Numbered from the stretch's first letter, positions 8,604 to 17,119 are shown. The stretch is 64,000 nt of DNA from Polaribacter marinaquae (GCF_038019025.1 NZ_CP150496.1:3054001-3118000), one strand, 5' to 3'. The notes: a model not told the origin generated them from the sequence alone. A program made the numbers and translations.

Positions 8604-9380
8604 ATGAATTTAAATTTAAAAAATAAAAACGCATTAGTTTGCGGTAGTACACAAGGTATCGGTAAAGCAACCGCGATTCTTTTAGCAGAAGAAGGTGCAA
8701 ATGTTACACTTATTGCTAGAAATGAAACTAAATTGAAAGAAGTTTTATCCATTTTACCAAGCAACAATCAGCATCATAATTATTTGGTGGCAGATTTTTC
8801 GAAACCAAATCAATTAAAAGATGTTTTAGAAAGTACTAGTTTAAATTTTCATGTTTTAATCAATAATACTGGTGGTCCTGCTGGCGGTCCAATTTTTAAC
8901 GCAAAAATAGAAGAGTTCGAAAATGCTTTTACGCAACATTTAAAATGCAATCATATTTTGGTTCAGAGTCTTGTTCCGTTTATGAAAGAAGAATGTTTTG
9001 GTAGAATTGTAAATGTAATTTCTACTTCGGTAAAACAACCTTTAGATGGTTTAGGAGTTTCAAATACTATTAGAGGTGCAGTTGCCAGTTGGTCTAAAAC
9101 AATGGCAAATGAACTTGGTCAGTTTGGTATAACAGTAAACAATGTGTTGCCAGGAGCAACAAACACAGAGCGTTTAAATGAAATTATTAAAAATAAAGCA
9201 AATAAATCAGGCTTAACAGTAGATGAGGTTGCAACAAATATGAAAAATTCTTCTCCTGCAAAACGCTTTGCAAAACCAGAAGAAATTGCTGCGGCTATAG
9301 TTTTTCTTACCAGTGAAAACGCAAGTTTTATTAACGGAATTAATGTACCTGTTGATGGTGGTAGAACAAAAAGTTTATAG
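8604..9380 (+). CDS. Short-chain dehydrogenase/reductase with altered active site
   Basis: Rossmann-fold SDR of 258 residues with the nucleotide loop CGSTQGIGKA near residue 14, the NNTGGPAGG loop (the NNAG equivalent) near residue 88 and the C-terminal FINGINVPVDGGRT. The active-site region reads ISTSVKQPLDGLGVSNTIRG, where the usual Tyr-xxx-Lys pair is Ser-xxx-Arg. Such SDR variants exist in many bacteria, so this may be a distinct subfamily and not a dead enzyme. It lies within the kynurenine operon 50 nt after the small protein. Its substrate is unknown; reduction of a 4-oxalocrotonate-level intermediate is only a guess. Confidence 0.85.
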   Translation: MNLNLKNKNALVCGSTQGIGKATAILLAEEGANVTLIARNETKLKEVLSILPSNNQHHNYLVADFSKPNQLKDVLESTSLNFHVLINNTGGPAGGPIFNAKIEEFENAFTQHLKCNHILVQSLVPFMKEECFGRIVNVISTSVKQPLDGLGVSNTIRGAVASWSKTMANELGQFGITVNNVLPGATNTERLNEIIKNKANKSGLTVDEVATNMKNSSPAKRFAKPEEIAAAIVFLTSENASFINGINVPVDGGRTKSL

Positions 9381-9443
9381 TTCGATTCATATAAAATTAA
9401 AAACACTAACTTTAAAGAATAATTAACCAAACTTTAAAATATT

Positions 9444-10013
9444 ATGAATCGTAGAAAATTTCTATTTTCATCTGCAATTACTGCGGGTGCTTTATCAATT
9501 ACACCAACCGCTACATTAGCAAGTAATAACTATAAAACCTATGCAGGTTTAAAAAGTTTTGCTGGTTTTAGCAACAACTTGTCATTATCTAGCTTACCTA
9601 GTAGCTTTCTAAAAACATGTAATAATTTAATTACAGATTTAAAAAGTAAAGGTTATAGTGTTTCTAATCATGCGATTAAGCTAAATAGTAATTGTTATGC
9701 TATTTCTATTCAAAAGAGTTCTTTATTAGGATTTAAGTCTAATGAATTGGCTTTATTAATTAATGAAAAAGGGAATAGCAATTATTATATTTTAGAAGAA
9801 GAATTAGCAACTGAGTTTACTAGTTTAATAGAAAATTATAAGTACAATATGAATGCCTTAAACTTTAATTATAGTTTATCTGATTTTGCTTTTCCTGTAG
9901 AGGTTTTAGAAAGTAAAAAAGGTCTTATTAGTATTTTTTCTTTTAAAAATAAGTTGAATAATACAATCACTTTAAAAAGAGTTAAAAAACAATCAAAAGC
10001 TATTGTTTGTTAA
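9444..10013 (+). CDS. Secreted protein with twin-arginine-type signal, unknown function
   Basis: The N-terminus MNRRKFLFSSAITAGALSI has RRKFLF followed by a hydrophobic stretch and an ALAS-type cleavage region near residue 27, a good match to Tat signals. The rest of the 189-residue protein has no domain I recognise; it looks like mixed alpha/beta with the motif NSNCYAISIQKSS. It sits in the kynurenine operon between the SDR and the dioxygenase, with gaps of 63 and 15 nt. A Tat-exported protein is unexpected among cytoplasmic catabolic enzymes. Confidence 0.7.
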   Translation: MNRRKFLFSSAITAGALSITPTATLASNNYKTYAGLKSFAGFSNNLSLSSLPSSFLKTCNNLITDLKSKGYSVSNHAIKLNSNCYAISIQKSSLLGFKSNELALLINEKGNSNYYILEEELATEFTSLIENYKYNMNALNFNYSLSDFAFPVEVLESKKGLISIFSFKNKLNNTITLKRVKKQSKAIVC

Positions 10014-10028
10014 AATAATAATTAATGT

Positions 10029-10556
10029 ATGAGTAATTTAGTACAACCTATAAATTTTAAAAAATGGATTGATGAACATCGTCATTTATTAAAACCACCT
10101 GTTGGTAATAAACAGGTTTGGGATAATGGCGAGTATATTGTAATGGTTGTTGGTGGGCCAAATAATAGAAAAGATTATCATTACAATGAAACTCCAGAGT
10201 TTTTCTATCAATTAGAAGGAGATATGATTTTAAAAATTATAGATTCTGATGGAAAACAAATTGATGTTGAAATTAATGAAGGTGATATTTATTTATTACC
10301 AGGTAAAGTACCACATTCACCACAAAGAAAAGAAAATACAGTTGGTTTGGTGATCGAATACCCAAGATCTGAAGGTATGTTAGATGCTTTAGAATGGTAT
10401 TGCGAAAATTGCGGAAATCAATTGTATAGAGAAGAATTTCCTTTAGATAACATCGAAACTGATATGCCAATAATTTTCGATAAATACTATTCTGATAAAG
10501 AAAAATGTACTTGTAGTAATTGTGGTACTGTAATGTCTGCACCAAATAAAATATAG
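10029..10556 (+). CDS. 3-hydroxyanthranilate 3,4-dioxygenase
   Basis: Cupin-fold Fe(II) ring-cleaving enzyme turning 3-hydroxyanthranilate into 2-amino-3-carboxymuconate 6-semialdehyde. The iron ligands can be placed at H51, E57 (HYNETPEFFYQ) and H96 (KVPHSPQR). A second iron site of rubredoxin type is visible at C125, C128, C162 and C165 (CENCG and CSNCG), as known in the bacterial enzymes. The length of 175 residues is typical. It is 3 nt ahead of the decarboxylase that uses its unstable product. The usual symbols for bacterial members are nbaC or haaO. Confidence 0.95.
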   Translation: MSNLVQPINFKKWIDEHRHLLKPPVGNKQVWDNGEYIVMVVGGPNNRKDYHYNETPEFFYQLEGDMILKIIDSDGKQIDVEINEGDIYLLPGKVPHSPQRKENTVGLVIEYPRSEGMLDALEWYCENCGNQLYREEFPLDNIETDMPIIFDKYYSDKEKCTCSNCGTVMSAPNKI

Positions 10557-10559
10557 TAA

Positions 10560-11642
10560 ATGAAACGCAAATTACGTATTAACGGTCATTCTCATTTATT
10601 ACCTTATCCAGAAGAAATTCCTGAATTTATGAAAGAAAAGGAAATTTTTTGGGTAGATGATGAGCGTAAACACATGTTACAAAAAGGTTGGCGACGACCT
10701 GTAACAGATTCTAGTTTTTTCTTAGATGAAAAATTACTTTGGATGGAGAAAAATAAGATAGACCATGCGGTTGTTCTAAATCTTTCTCAATTGTATGGTA
10801 ATGGTTTACGTTTAGAAGAAATGAAAAAAGCATTGCGTTTTCAAAATGACTTTAACGCAAAAGTGCAAAGAGAACATCCTTCTAAATTTACTTGCGGATT
10901 TGTTGTGCATCCGGGGTTTATTTATGGTGCGTTAGATGAAATGAAACGTTGTGTAGAAGAATTAGATTTAAAAGTTTTGTGTTTACCAACACATTTTATG
11001 GATTCTATTGGGCAATGGCGTTGTGTTTTTGATGAAGAAAATGATCGAATTTTTGAACTAGCAGATAAATACAAGTTGGCAATAGAAATTCATCCATATG
11101 ATGGTGATAAGATGATTAAATTAGAAAACACCAATTGGCGTTTTCATTTAATTTGGATGTTAGCACAATGTGGTGATGCTTACCATTTTTATACGTTAAA
11201 TGGTATGCAGGAGCGTTTTAAAAATATTAGAACTTGTTTTGCGCATGGTGGGCAATTAGCACAAATGAATTTGGGTAGAAGAATTCAAGGTTTCGACGGA
11301 AGGCCCGATTTGTTTGAGGGTAAAACGCATCCTAGAAAAGCTGTAGGACATAAAAACATATTTTTTGATACACTTGTACACGATACAGATTCTTTAAAAC
11401 TAATGTTTAAAAGACAAGGAACAAATCAAGTTTTAATGGGCTTAGATGATCCTTATCCTTTAGGTGAAATGGAAAGTGATAAACAATCTTCTTACCCAGG
11501 AAAAATATTAGATTTAGCAATAGATCAAAAAATAATTTCTGAAAGTGAAAAAGAAGAAATCTGGGAAGACAATGTTTTACAATGGCTTTTTGGTGAAGAT
11601 GAGAAAGCCAAACAAGACTTAATAAATAAAATTATAGGATAA
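10560..11642 (+). CDS. Amidohydrolase, probable 2-amino-3-carboxymuconate 6-semialdehyde decarboxylase
   Basis: Zinc-dependent non-oxidative decarboxylase of the ACMSD family, turning the dioxygenase product into 2-aminomuconate 6-semialdehyde and so diverting it from quinolinate. The metal motif HSH is at H10 and H12; further ligand regions are IEIHPYDG near residue 179 and FAHGGQLAQM near residue 222, and the catalytic Asp lies in MGLDDPYPLGE near residue 300. The length of 360 residues is close to the family norm. It overlaps the next gene by one base (TAATG). Confidence 0.93.
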   Translation: MKRKLRINGHSHLLPYPEEIPEFMKEKEIFWVDDERKHMLQKGWRRPVTDSSFFLDEKLLWMEKNKIDHAVVLNLSQLYGNGLRLEEMKKALRFQNDFNAKVQREHPSKFTCGFVVHPGFIYGALDEMKRCVEELDLKVLCLPTHFMDSIGQWRCVFDEENDRIFELADKYKLAIEIHPYDGDKMIKLENTNWRFHLIWMLAQCGDAYHFYTLNGMQERFKNIRTCFAHGGQLAQMNLGRRIQGFDGRPDLFEGKTHPRKAVGHKNIFFDTLVHDTDSLKLMFKRQGTNQVLMGLDDPYPLGEMESDKQSSYPGKILDLAIDQKIISESEKEEIWEDNVLQWLFGEDEKAKQDLINKIIG

Positions 11643-12061
11643 TGTCTAAATGGCTACTTAGAAAAGCTTCTGGCTCTAGAGCTAAATTTAAAGAAACCGG
11701 AGACTTTTCGAGTAGAAGAGGAGGTAAGTTTTCAAATTTTGAAGATTTACCTACTAAAGAATCTATGCAAGGTAAAAATTCTAAAAAAACATATTTAGAT
11801 ACAACTTTGGTAAATAGATGGTTACAATCTAAAATAGATCAAGATTTTGATGAGGTGTATTCCGAATTTCTAACTCGTATTCAACCAAAATATTTAGATG
11901 CTTATAGAAATTGTATTTATGAGTATTTAGAGCCAAGAAATTCTGTAGTTATTGATGGGAAAACTATTTTTGGTACTTTTCATGATGCAAAAATAAAATT
12001 ACCAAATGGTAAAAAGAAATTGTATGTAGACCCAGTATCTAATAAAATTAAAAAAGCATAA
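11642..12061 (+). CDS. Unknown protein, last gene of kynurenine operon
   Basis: A 139-residue soluble protein without a signal peptide or recognised domain. The first ~50 residues are basic and low in complexity (KASGSRAKFK, SSRRGGKFSN); the middle has a helical segment with YLDTTLVNRWLQSKIDQDFDEVY. Its start codon overlaps the decarboxylase stop (TAATG), which argues for a real, coupled gene. A strong terminator begins straight after its stop. No function can be assigned. Confidence 0.7.
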   Translation: MSKWLLRKASGSRAKFKETGDFSSRRGGKFSNFEDLPTKESMQGKNSKKTYLDTTLVNRWLQSKIDQDFDEVYSEFLTRIQPKYLDAYRNCIYEYLEPRNSVVIDGKTIFGTFHDAKIKLPNGKKKLYVDPVSNKIKKA

Positions 12062-12091
12062 AAAAAACTTGAGAATATTCTCAAGTTTTTT
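12062..12091. terminator. Terminator of the kynurenine operon
   Basis: A perfect 30-bp palindrome centred at 12076/12077 with stem ACTTGAGAAT flanked by A- and T-runs, ending in eight T. It lies between the plus-strand operon and the convergent TPR gene and can act in both directions. Confidence 0.9.
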
Positions 12092-12113
12092 TTATGATTA
12101 GTTTTAGATGTTG

Positions 12114-12734
12114 TTATTCGCATTGTTTTAAAACTTCTTCAGCTCTATCTTGCATAAACTTCGGATAAAATTCAATTTCAATTTTTTCTTTTTTACCAAG
12201 TTCAATTGCGCGCTTAATTTCAGAACAATATGGTTTTGTAGATTGCCCAAAATATTTTGCAGTTCCCATATTCCACTCTGCATTTCCTAAAATAACTCTT
12301 GGGTTGTTTGGTGCAATTTCTAATGCTTTTGCATATAATTGATTTGTTTTGCCAGACAAGGTCATTCCGTATTTTTGACCATCAAAAGCAATATATCCTA
12401 AATTTAAAAGTGCTTGCGTAATTAATATTTCTGGGTTATTTTCTGAGTTAGCTTTTGCAATGTCTAAAAATTCTTGAGCCTTTGTTAATTTTGCTTTTAA
12501 AGCTGTTTCGTCTTTCAAACCAAAACTGCTTAATATCTCTACGTTTGCGGTGTAATATGCTGGCAACCATTTTGTAGGTTCTGCTTTAGAAATTCTTTCA
12601 AATAATTGAGAGCTCTCTGTCATTTTACCTTGTTTCCAAAGCGAGAAAGCTTTTTGCATTCCTTTTTGATATTTTGTTTGCGCAGCAATTCCTGTCGCAA
12701 TGAAAATTGCGATAATTAAAATAGATTTTTTCAT
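12114..12734 (-). CDS. Exported TPR-like protein
   Basis: A 206-residue protein with a Sec signal (MKKSILIIAIFIATGIAAQ, cleavage near residue 18) and helical repeats of TPR type: FSLWKQGKMTESSQLFERI near residue 30 and LYAKALEIAPNNPRVILG near residue 132. It is probably periplasmic. It follows the DUF2141 gene by 29 nt on the same strand, so the two likely form one transcript under the promoter before DUF2141. Its partner is unknown; context suggests a role with the TonB-dependent receptor. Confidence 0.75.
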   Translation of the reverse strand: MKKSILIIAIFIATGIAAQTKYQKGMQKAFSLWKQGKMTESSQLFERISKAEPTKWLPAYYTANVEILSSFGLKDETALKAKLTKAQEFLDIAKANSENNPEILITQALLNLGYIAFDGQKYGMTLSGKTNQLYAKALEIAPNNPRVILGNAEWNMGTAKYFGQSTKPYCSEIKRAIELGKKEKIEIEFYPKFMQDRAEEVLKQCE

Positions 12735-12763
12735 TTTAAAAAGTTTTTGTGGTTTGGTTAATT

Positions 12764-13183
12764 TTATATTTCGATGTGTATTGTTTTATCTTCAGAAAGT
12801 ATAAACTTTGCATCGCTGTATTTTGGTGGTCCCATAAATCCAGTAGCGTTATTAGAGCAACCGTAATCCTCTTTTGGTATTCCAAAGAAATTGGTGTCCA
12901 TTTTTTTATTATTATTTTCATCATGCACAAAAGAAACGGCATATTCTCCTTTAGGTAAGTCTTTAAAAATAACTACAGATTTTTTATTTTTTATTTTAGC
13001 AAGACTTCCTTTAAATTGTTTTTTTAGAAAAAGTTCTTCCTTATTGTAAACTCCTACCATTAAAGTTCCTTTATCAGAATTTAAACCAGAAATATTAATA
13101 GTTAAATTTACTGTAGATTCTTGTGCTTTTGTAGTTGATAAACCTGTAAAAATAAGTGCGATTATTAGAAGAATGTTTTTCAT
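12764..13183 (-). CDS. DUF2141 family exported protein
   Basis: A 139-residue secreted protein with a signal peptide ending near residue 20 (STTKAQ). The sequence NLTINISGLNSDKGTLMVGVYN and the late motif YAVSFVHDENNNKKMDTNFFGIP are the DUF2141 signature, a small beta-sandwich family common in Bacteroidota. The segment DENNNKKMD resembles a calcium-binding loop. It lies between the receptor and the TPR gene, with its own promoter (TAATTTTG on the minus strand at 13237-13230) and an operator-like repeat pair upstream. Function unknown. Confidence 0.85.
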   Translation of the reverse strand: MKNILLIIALIFTGLSTTKAQESTVNLTINISGLNSDKGTLMVGVYNKEELFLKKQFKGSLAKIKNKKSVVIFKDLPKGEYAVSFVHDENNNKKMDTNFFGIPKEDYGCSNNATGFMGPPKYSDAKFILSEDKTIHIEI

Positions 13184-13229
13184 AATATTTTTTTAATTTG
13201 TTTAACACTGTAAATATCGAATGTTTTTT

Positions 13230-13281
13230 CAAAATTAAAACAACAAACATACCGAATTGTTGTTTTTTATAACTGAATTGT
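13230..13281 (-). promoter_or_regulatory. Promoter and AraC-style direct repeats upstream of DUF2141
   Basis: The minus strand reads TAATTTTG at 13237-13230, a full match to the Bacteroidota -7 element. Upstream lie two copies of GAATTGT (plus-strand reading, 13254-13260 and 13275-13281), spaced exactly 21 bp. The same arrangement occurs upstream of the receptor at 15509-15536. Direct half-sites 21 bp apart are the pattern used by AraC-family regulators, and such a gene lies next to the receptor. Confidence 0.6.
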
Positions 13282-13286
13282 AATTT

Positions 13287-15443
13287 TTATAAGTTATCTA
13301 ACTGATTTGTGTTTTTGTTATTACTAATTGTCCAGAAGAAACCAATAAAAAAGAAACGATCTGCGTTTGGTATAATTGCTTGTCTGTTAAAGTTTCCGTT
13401 TGGTTCTGGCGTGTTTTTGTAATTATAACCAAATACATTTTGAGTGCCCAAAACATTATTTACAGAAAAGTAAAGTATCTTTTGTTGATCTATTAAATAC
13501 GCCCAATTTACACTTAAAGAGTTGTAGTTTTTTGTTTTATTATTAAGAAAACCAACTTCGTTGGGGTTTGTATAGTTTCTCCCTGATGCAAAGTTGTACG
13601 TAAAACCAAGTTGACTTTTCCAACTTTCTACCCAATGCTTTGCTACTAAAGATATATTATGTTTTGATGCAAAACTTGGTGTGGCAGCTGTTGGATAATT
13701 TCTATAATCTCTTTCTGTATCTAAATAAGAGTATGAAACCCAATAATCTGTATTTTTAATTTTTCTATTCTGTCGCCAGAATATGTCGAAACCTTTTGCA
13801 TAACCATTACCATTATTGTTATAATTACTAGAAAATGCAGGTGTATTTCCATCAAATTTAACAAGATTATCGTAGTTTTTTAGATATGCTTCAATTCTAA
13901 AGATTTGACCTTGTTTGGTTGCTTGATAATTTGCAATTACATGCGATGTGTTTTCTGCTTTAAAATTTTGGTTGAATTTTAAATAGTCATTTTTCGGATT
14001 TTGGTAAAACTGTCCGTAGGCTAAAGAAACTTGAGAGTTTTTACTAATTTTATGCGCAATAGAAATTCTAGGGGAAACGGTAAATTCATTTAGAAGTTCA
14101 GAGTTTTCTAATCTTAAACCTACTTTTGCAGCTAAACTTTTAGAAAAGAAAATATCTGTTTCTACAAACGATGCAAAAATATTATTGTCAAAATCAAATT
14201 CATAAAAATCGTTTGTGTTAGAAATGTAATCTTCATTAAAATTTGTAATAAAATATTCAGCACCAAAGCTTAGTTTAAATCTATTAGAAAACCTTTTTCT
14301 TAATTTAACCTTTACATGCATTGAGTTTTCGTTGTCTAAAACTGTATCATCAAAAATGTTTATATCAGAATAATCGTTTGTAAAACTTAAACCAGTTTCT
14401 AACCTCCAATTGTTTTCAAATTTATTTTTGTAAGATGCATTAAAATATAAATTTCGGTTTCTTAAACCAAACTGAAATCCGTTTTCGAAGTTAATATCCT
14501 CTTGAATTAAATCGAAAGAAGTATAACTAAAAGCACCATATAATTTGAGTAAAGATTCATTTTCGAATTTGTGTCTATACACCATTTCTCCGCTTAAAGA
14601 TTGTACAGGTTTTGTCCAAGTATTTCTATCTGGAAAAGCTGCTTGATAAGGCGCTAGATTGATATATGAAGCATTTATACTGAAAGAATTTTTACCCCAA
14701 ATTTGAGTGTTTCCAACACCTAAACCTAGTGTCATAAAAGATATATCTGTTTTTTCTTCTAAAGGCTCATCAATAGTATTTAATTGTAAAACACTTGACA
14801 ATGCTTGTCCGTATTCGGCAGAATAACCTCCTGTAGAAAAAGAAATTCCTTTAAATAAAAACGGAGAAAATCTACCTCTGGTTGGTATATTTCTAGCTGC
14901 CGGTGCATATGGTGTAAATACTCGCATTCCGTCGATAAAAATCTGAGTTTCTTCTGCTTCTCCACCACGCACAAACAACCTGCCATCTTCGTCTACAGTG
15001 GATGTACCAGGTAAAGTTTGTAGAGCGCCCATAACATCGCCTAAAGCACTTGCAGTAGTTACAATATCTAAAGGTTTTAAGACGGTTACTTTTGCTTTTT
15101 CGCCAGCTTCAAAAGTTCCAGCGTTAATAGTAACTGCATCTAAAGAATTTACATCTTCTCTTAGTTTTACTTTTAAATCTTTTAATGAAGTAACATTGGC
15201 AGTTTTAATAAATGTTTCAAAAGAAATATAAGAAATAACAATTGTTTGATTTCCTTTTTCTGATGTAGAGAAAGAAAACTCTCCTTTTTCGTTTGTCGAA
15301 GATCCATCATAAGTTCCATCTAAATACACGTTAGCACCTTCTATAGCTAAATTTTTAGAATCTGTTACTTTGCCAGAAATTGTTGTTTGTGCAAATAATG
15401 ATATTTGACTTACTGTAAGTAGAAAAAATAAAATACGTTTCAT
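13287..15443 (-). CDS. TonB-dependent outer-membrane receptor
   Basis: Outer-membrane beta-barrel import receptor. I start it at the ATG at 15443, giving a Sec signal MKRILFFLLTVSQISLFAQ; the open frame extends 13 codons further upstream but that would spoil the signal. Residues ~20-105 form a carboxypeptidase-regulatory-like domain (TISGKVTDSKNLAIEGANVYLDG). A plug domain follows, with RGGEAEETQIFIDGM near residue 152. The rest is the barrel. The substrate is not evident, and there is no SusD partner, so a metal complex or small organic ligand is more likely than glycans. The gene is flanked by an AraC-type regulator and DUF2141/TPR genes. Confidence 0.88.
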   Translation of the reverse strand: MKRILFFLLTVSQISLFAQTTISGKVTDSKNLAIEGANVYLDGTYDGSSTNEKGEFSFSTSEKGNQTIVISYISFETFIKTANVTSLKDLKVKLREDVNSLDAVTINAGTFEAGEKAKVTVLKPLDIVTTASALGDVMGALQTLPGTSTVDEDGRLFVRGGEAEETQIFIDGMRVFTPYAPAARNIPTRGRFSPFLFKGISFSTGGYSAEYGQALSSVLQLNTIDEPLEEKTDISFMTLGLGVGNTQIWGKNSFSINASYINLAPYQAAFPDRNTWTKPVQSLSGEMVYRHKFENESLLKLYGAFSYTSFDLIQEDINFENGFQFGLRNRNLYFNASYKNKFENNWRLETGLSFTNDYSDINIFDDTVLDNENSMHVKVKLRKRFSNRFKLSFGAEYFITNFNEDYISNTNDFYEFDFDNNIFASFVETDIFFSKSLAAKVGLRLENSELLNEFTVSPRISIAHKISKNSQVSLAYGQFYQNPKNDYLKFNQNFKAENTSHVIANYQATKQGQIFRIEAYLKNYDNLVKFDGNTPAFSSNYNNNGNGYAKGFDIFWRQNRKIKNTDYWVSYSYLDTERDYRNYPTAATPSFASKHNISLVAKHWVESWKSQLGFTYNFASGRNYTNPNEVGFLNNKTKNYNSLSVNWAYLIDQQKILYFSVNNVLGTQNVFGYNYKNTPEPNGNFNRQAIIPNADRFFFIGFFWTISNNKNTNQLDNL

Positions 15444-15508
15444 CGGTTTAGGTTTTTTGATATTACAAAGATGAAACGACATCGGTTATAAAAATAAAAT
15501 GAAATACC

Positions 15509-15536
15509 GAGTTGTAATTTTTAAAAGACGAATTGT
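15509..15536 (-). promoter_or_regulatory. AraC-style direct repeats upstream of the TonB receptor
   Basis: GAGTTGT at 15509-15515 and GAATTGT at 15530-15536 (plus-strand reading) are 21 bp apart, and the first is preceded by ATACC exactly as in the copy at 13249-13260. The nearer site is ~65 nt from the receptor ATG, against ~71 nt for the DUF2141 copy. This points to one regulator acting on both genes. Confidence 0.6.
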
Positions 15537-15540
15537 AAAA

Positions 15541-16458
15541 TTATTTGATAGGAATACATAAATCTACAATAAACTTGTTCTCTGGATGCTCTGCAGCATT
15601 ATTATAATAGATTTCAAAAGTATCTATATTCGATTTTTCGTAACCGTTTTTTACCATAAAAGCAAATGAAGCTTCCCAAGCTTGCTGAAATTGATGTGGA
15701 GTAATTTCTAACCTAGAAACAATACATTTTGTTGGACTTAAAATTCTAAGGTCAATTTCTCCATCCAAATCAATCGGATCATCTAAAACCATGCACGCAC
15801 TCATTCTAAGATTATTTGGATCTGTAATTTTAGGACTATCATGATAAATTGTTACCATTCTAGTTTTTTCATTTATCAATCCTTTTGGCGTTGCCCATTT
15901 TACCAATTTATTATAAACACTGCCAATGGCTTCCATTTTACCTTTATGAGAAATATATGCTAAATCTAATCTTGGTATTTTTTTTATTTCTGGTGATGTT
16001 TTCATCTTTAACCAATTTATAGTTTTGTTTAGATTGCAAATATATTGTTCAAATGTTACAGTAACTTTACCAATCTTGCTTTCTGTTTTAGATATTTTAA
16101 TAAACTTTTGTAAAGTTTCGGTTTTAAATTTGTTCGGTGAAATTCCGTAGAAATTTTTAAAAGATTTAGAGAAGGAAGATAAACTCTCAAAACCAACTAT
16201 TGTGGCAATATCGGTAATGCTTTTTTCTTTTTGATGAATTAAAATTGAAGCTGCTTTTTCAATTCGACATCTAATTATAAAATTTTGTAAAGTCTCGCCA
16301 ACCACAATCTTAAATAACCTGTGAAAATGAAAAGGCGAAGAATATACTTCTTTAGAAATAATATCTAATGACAGTTTTTCTGATAAATTATTTTCTATAA
16401 ATACAATTGCTTTATTTAATCGAGCAATATTATGGTTAGCTATTTTTGCTGAATTCAT
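15541..16458 (-). CDS. AraC-family regulator with GyrI-like ligand domain
   Basis: Transcription factor of 305 residues. The N-terminal ~110 residues carry two helix-turn-helix units: LSLDIISKEVYSSPFHFHRLF and, further on, ITDIATIVGFESLSSFSKSF with the AraC signature FKNFYGISPNKFK. The C-terminal half from ~150 (LDLAYISHKGKMEAIGSVYNK) is a GyrI/Rob-type effector-binding domain. It is encoded directly upstream of the TonB receptor on the same strand and probably controls it through the repeat pairs at 15509 and 13254. The start overlaps the preceding gene by 23 nt. The ligand is unknown. Confidence 0.88.
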   Translation of the reverse strand: MNSAKIANHNIARLNKAIVFIENNLSEKLSLDIISKEVYSSPFHFHRLFKIVVGETLQNFIIRCRIEKAASILIHQKEKSITDIATIVGFESLSSFSKSFKNFYGISPNKFKTETLQKFIKISKTESKIGKVTVTFEQYICNLNKTINWLKMKTSPEIKKIPRLDLAYISHKGKMEAIGSVYNKLVKWATPKGLINEKTRMVTIYHDSPKITDPNNLRMSACMVLDDPIDLDGEIDLRILSPTKCIVSRLEITPHQFQQAWEASFAFMVKNGYEKSNIDTFEIYYNNAAEHPENKFIVDLCIPIK

Positions 16459-16807
16459 GTTGTATTTTTTGAAGAATATAAAACGTAATTCCGCTAGTAA
16501 AATAAAGAATAATATCTATAAAATCTTCGGTATATCTTGCTAAATATTTAGGAAAAACAAACTCGAACAATACACTATATAGTGTACATAAATATAAAAT
16601 TATTGCTAAACTTAAAGTAAAATTTTTATCATTCCTAGACCATTTTAGCACAACCAAACAACTATATAAAACAATTGGTATTATTAAAAAATCATTTAAA
16701 TAATAGCGAATAATTCTGGGTAATGGTACAGAAAAACATTGTAAAAAATAAACAGTTGTACCTGTAATTAAAGAGAAGATAAAATAATAAAATAATAGTT
16801 TTTTCAT
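16436..16807 (-). CDS. Small polytopic membrane protein
   Basis: A ~123-residue inner-membrane protein with about four hydrophobic segments (LLFYYFIFSLITGTTVYFL; FLIIPIVLYSCLVVL; LSLAIILYLCTLYSVLF; DIILYFTSGITFYIL) and the motif RYYLNDFLIIP. I chose the ATG at 16807, one base beyond the stop of the preceding gene, over an in-frame TTA-flanked extension to 16822. No function is recognised; similar proteins are common in Flavobacteriia. It overlaps the AraC gene by 23 nt. Confidence 0.6.
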   Translation of the reverse strand: MKKLLFYYFIFSLITGTTVYFLQCFSVPLPRIIRYYLNDFLIIPIVLYSCLVVLKWSRNDKNFTLSLAIILYLCTLYSVLFEFVFPKYLARYTEDFIDIILYFTSGITFYILQKIQHEFSKNS

Positions 16808-16808
16808 G

Positions 16809-17117
16809 TTAACCAGCAGCAACCATTGCTATTAACCAAGCTAAACCAGCGCCAATTAAACTAACAATTGTAATTACAGAATATAAAATCCAACCGAATA
16901 TTCTATAAAAAATATTAGAATGATTTTTAAGCCTTTCTGCTAAATTAGGATTCTCTTTTTCGTAAATTACTTTTTCTATTTCTTGCTGCTCAACTGCTTG
17001 TTTTTTTAATTCTCTCTTTTTTTGATGAGAAATTAAGGTGTTACAATTTTTACAGTACTCTCTGTTTGTATTAAATACACCACAATTAGGGCATTTTACG
17101 ATTCTTTTAGAAGCCAT
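16809..17117 (-). CDS. Zinc-ribbon membrane protein
   Basis: A 102-residue protein with an N-terminal zinc ribbon formed by CPNCG (residues ~9-13) and CKNCN (~22-26), a charged helical linker (residues 32-65) and a C-terminal hydrophobic helix (GWILYSVITIVSLIGAGLAWL). It is probably a tail-type inner-membrane protein with its ribbon in the cytoplasm. It lies 2 nt after the NADH dehydrogenase gene and one base before the next membrane gene, so the three are probably cotranscribed. Function unknown. Confidence 0.7.
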   Translation of the reverse strand: MASKRIVKCPNCGVFNTNREYCKNCNTLISHQKKRELKKQAVEQQEIEKVIYEKENPNLAERLKNHSNIFYRIFGWILYSVITIVSLIGAGLAWLIAMVAAG

Positions 17118-17119
17118 AA

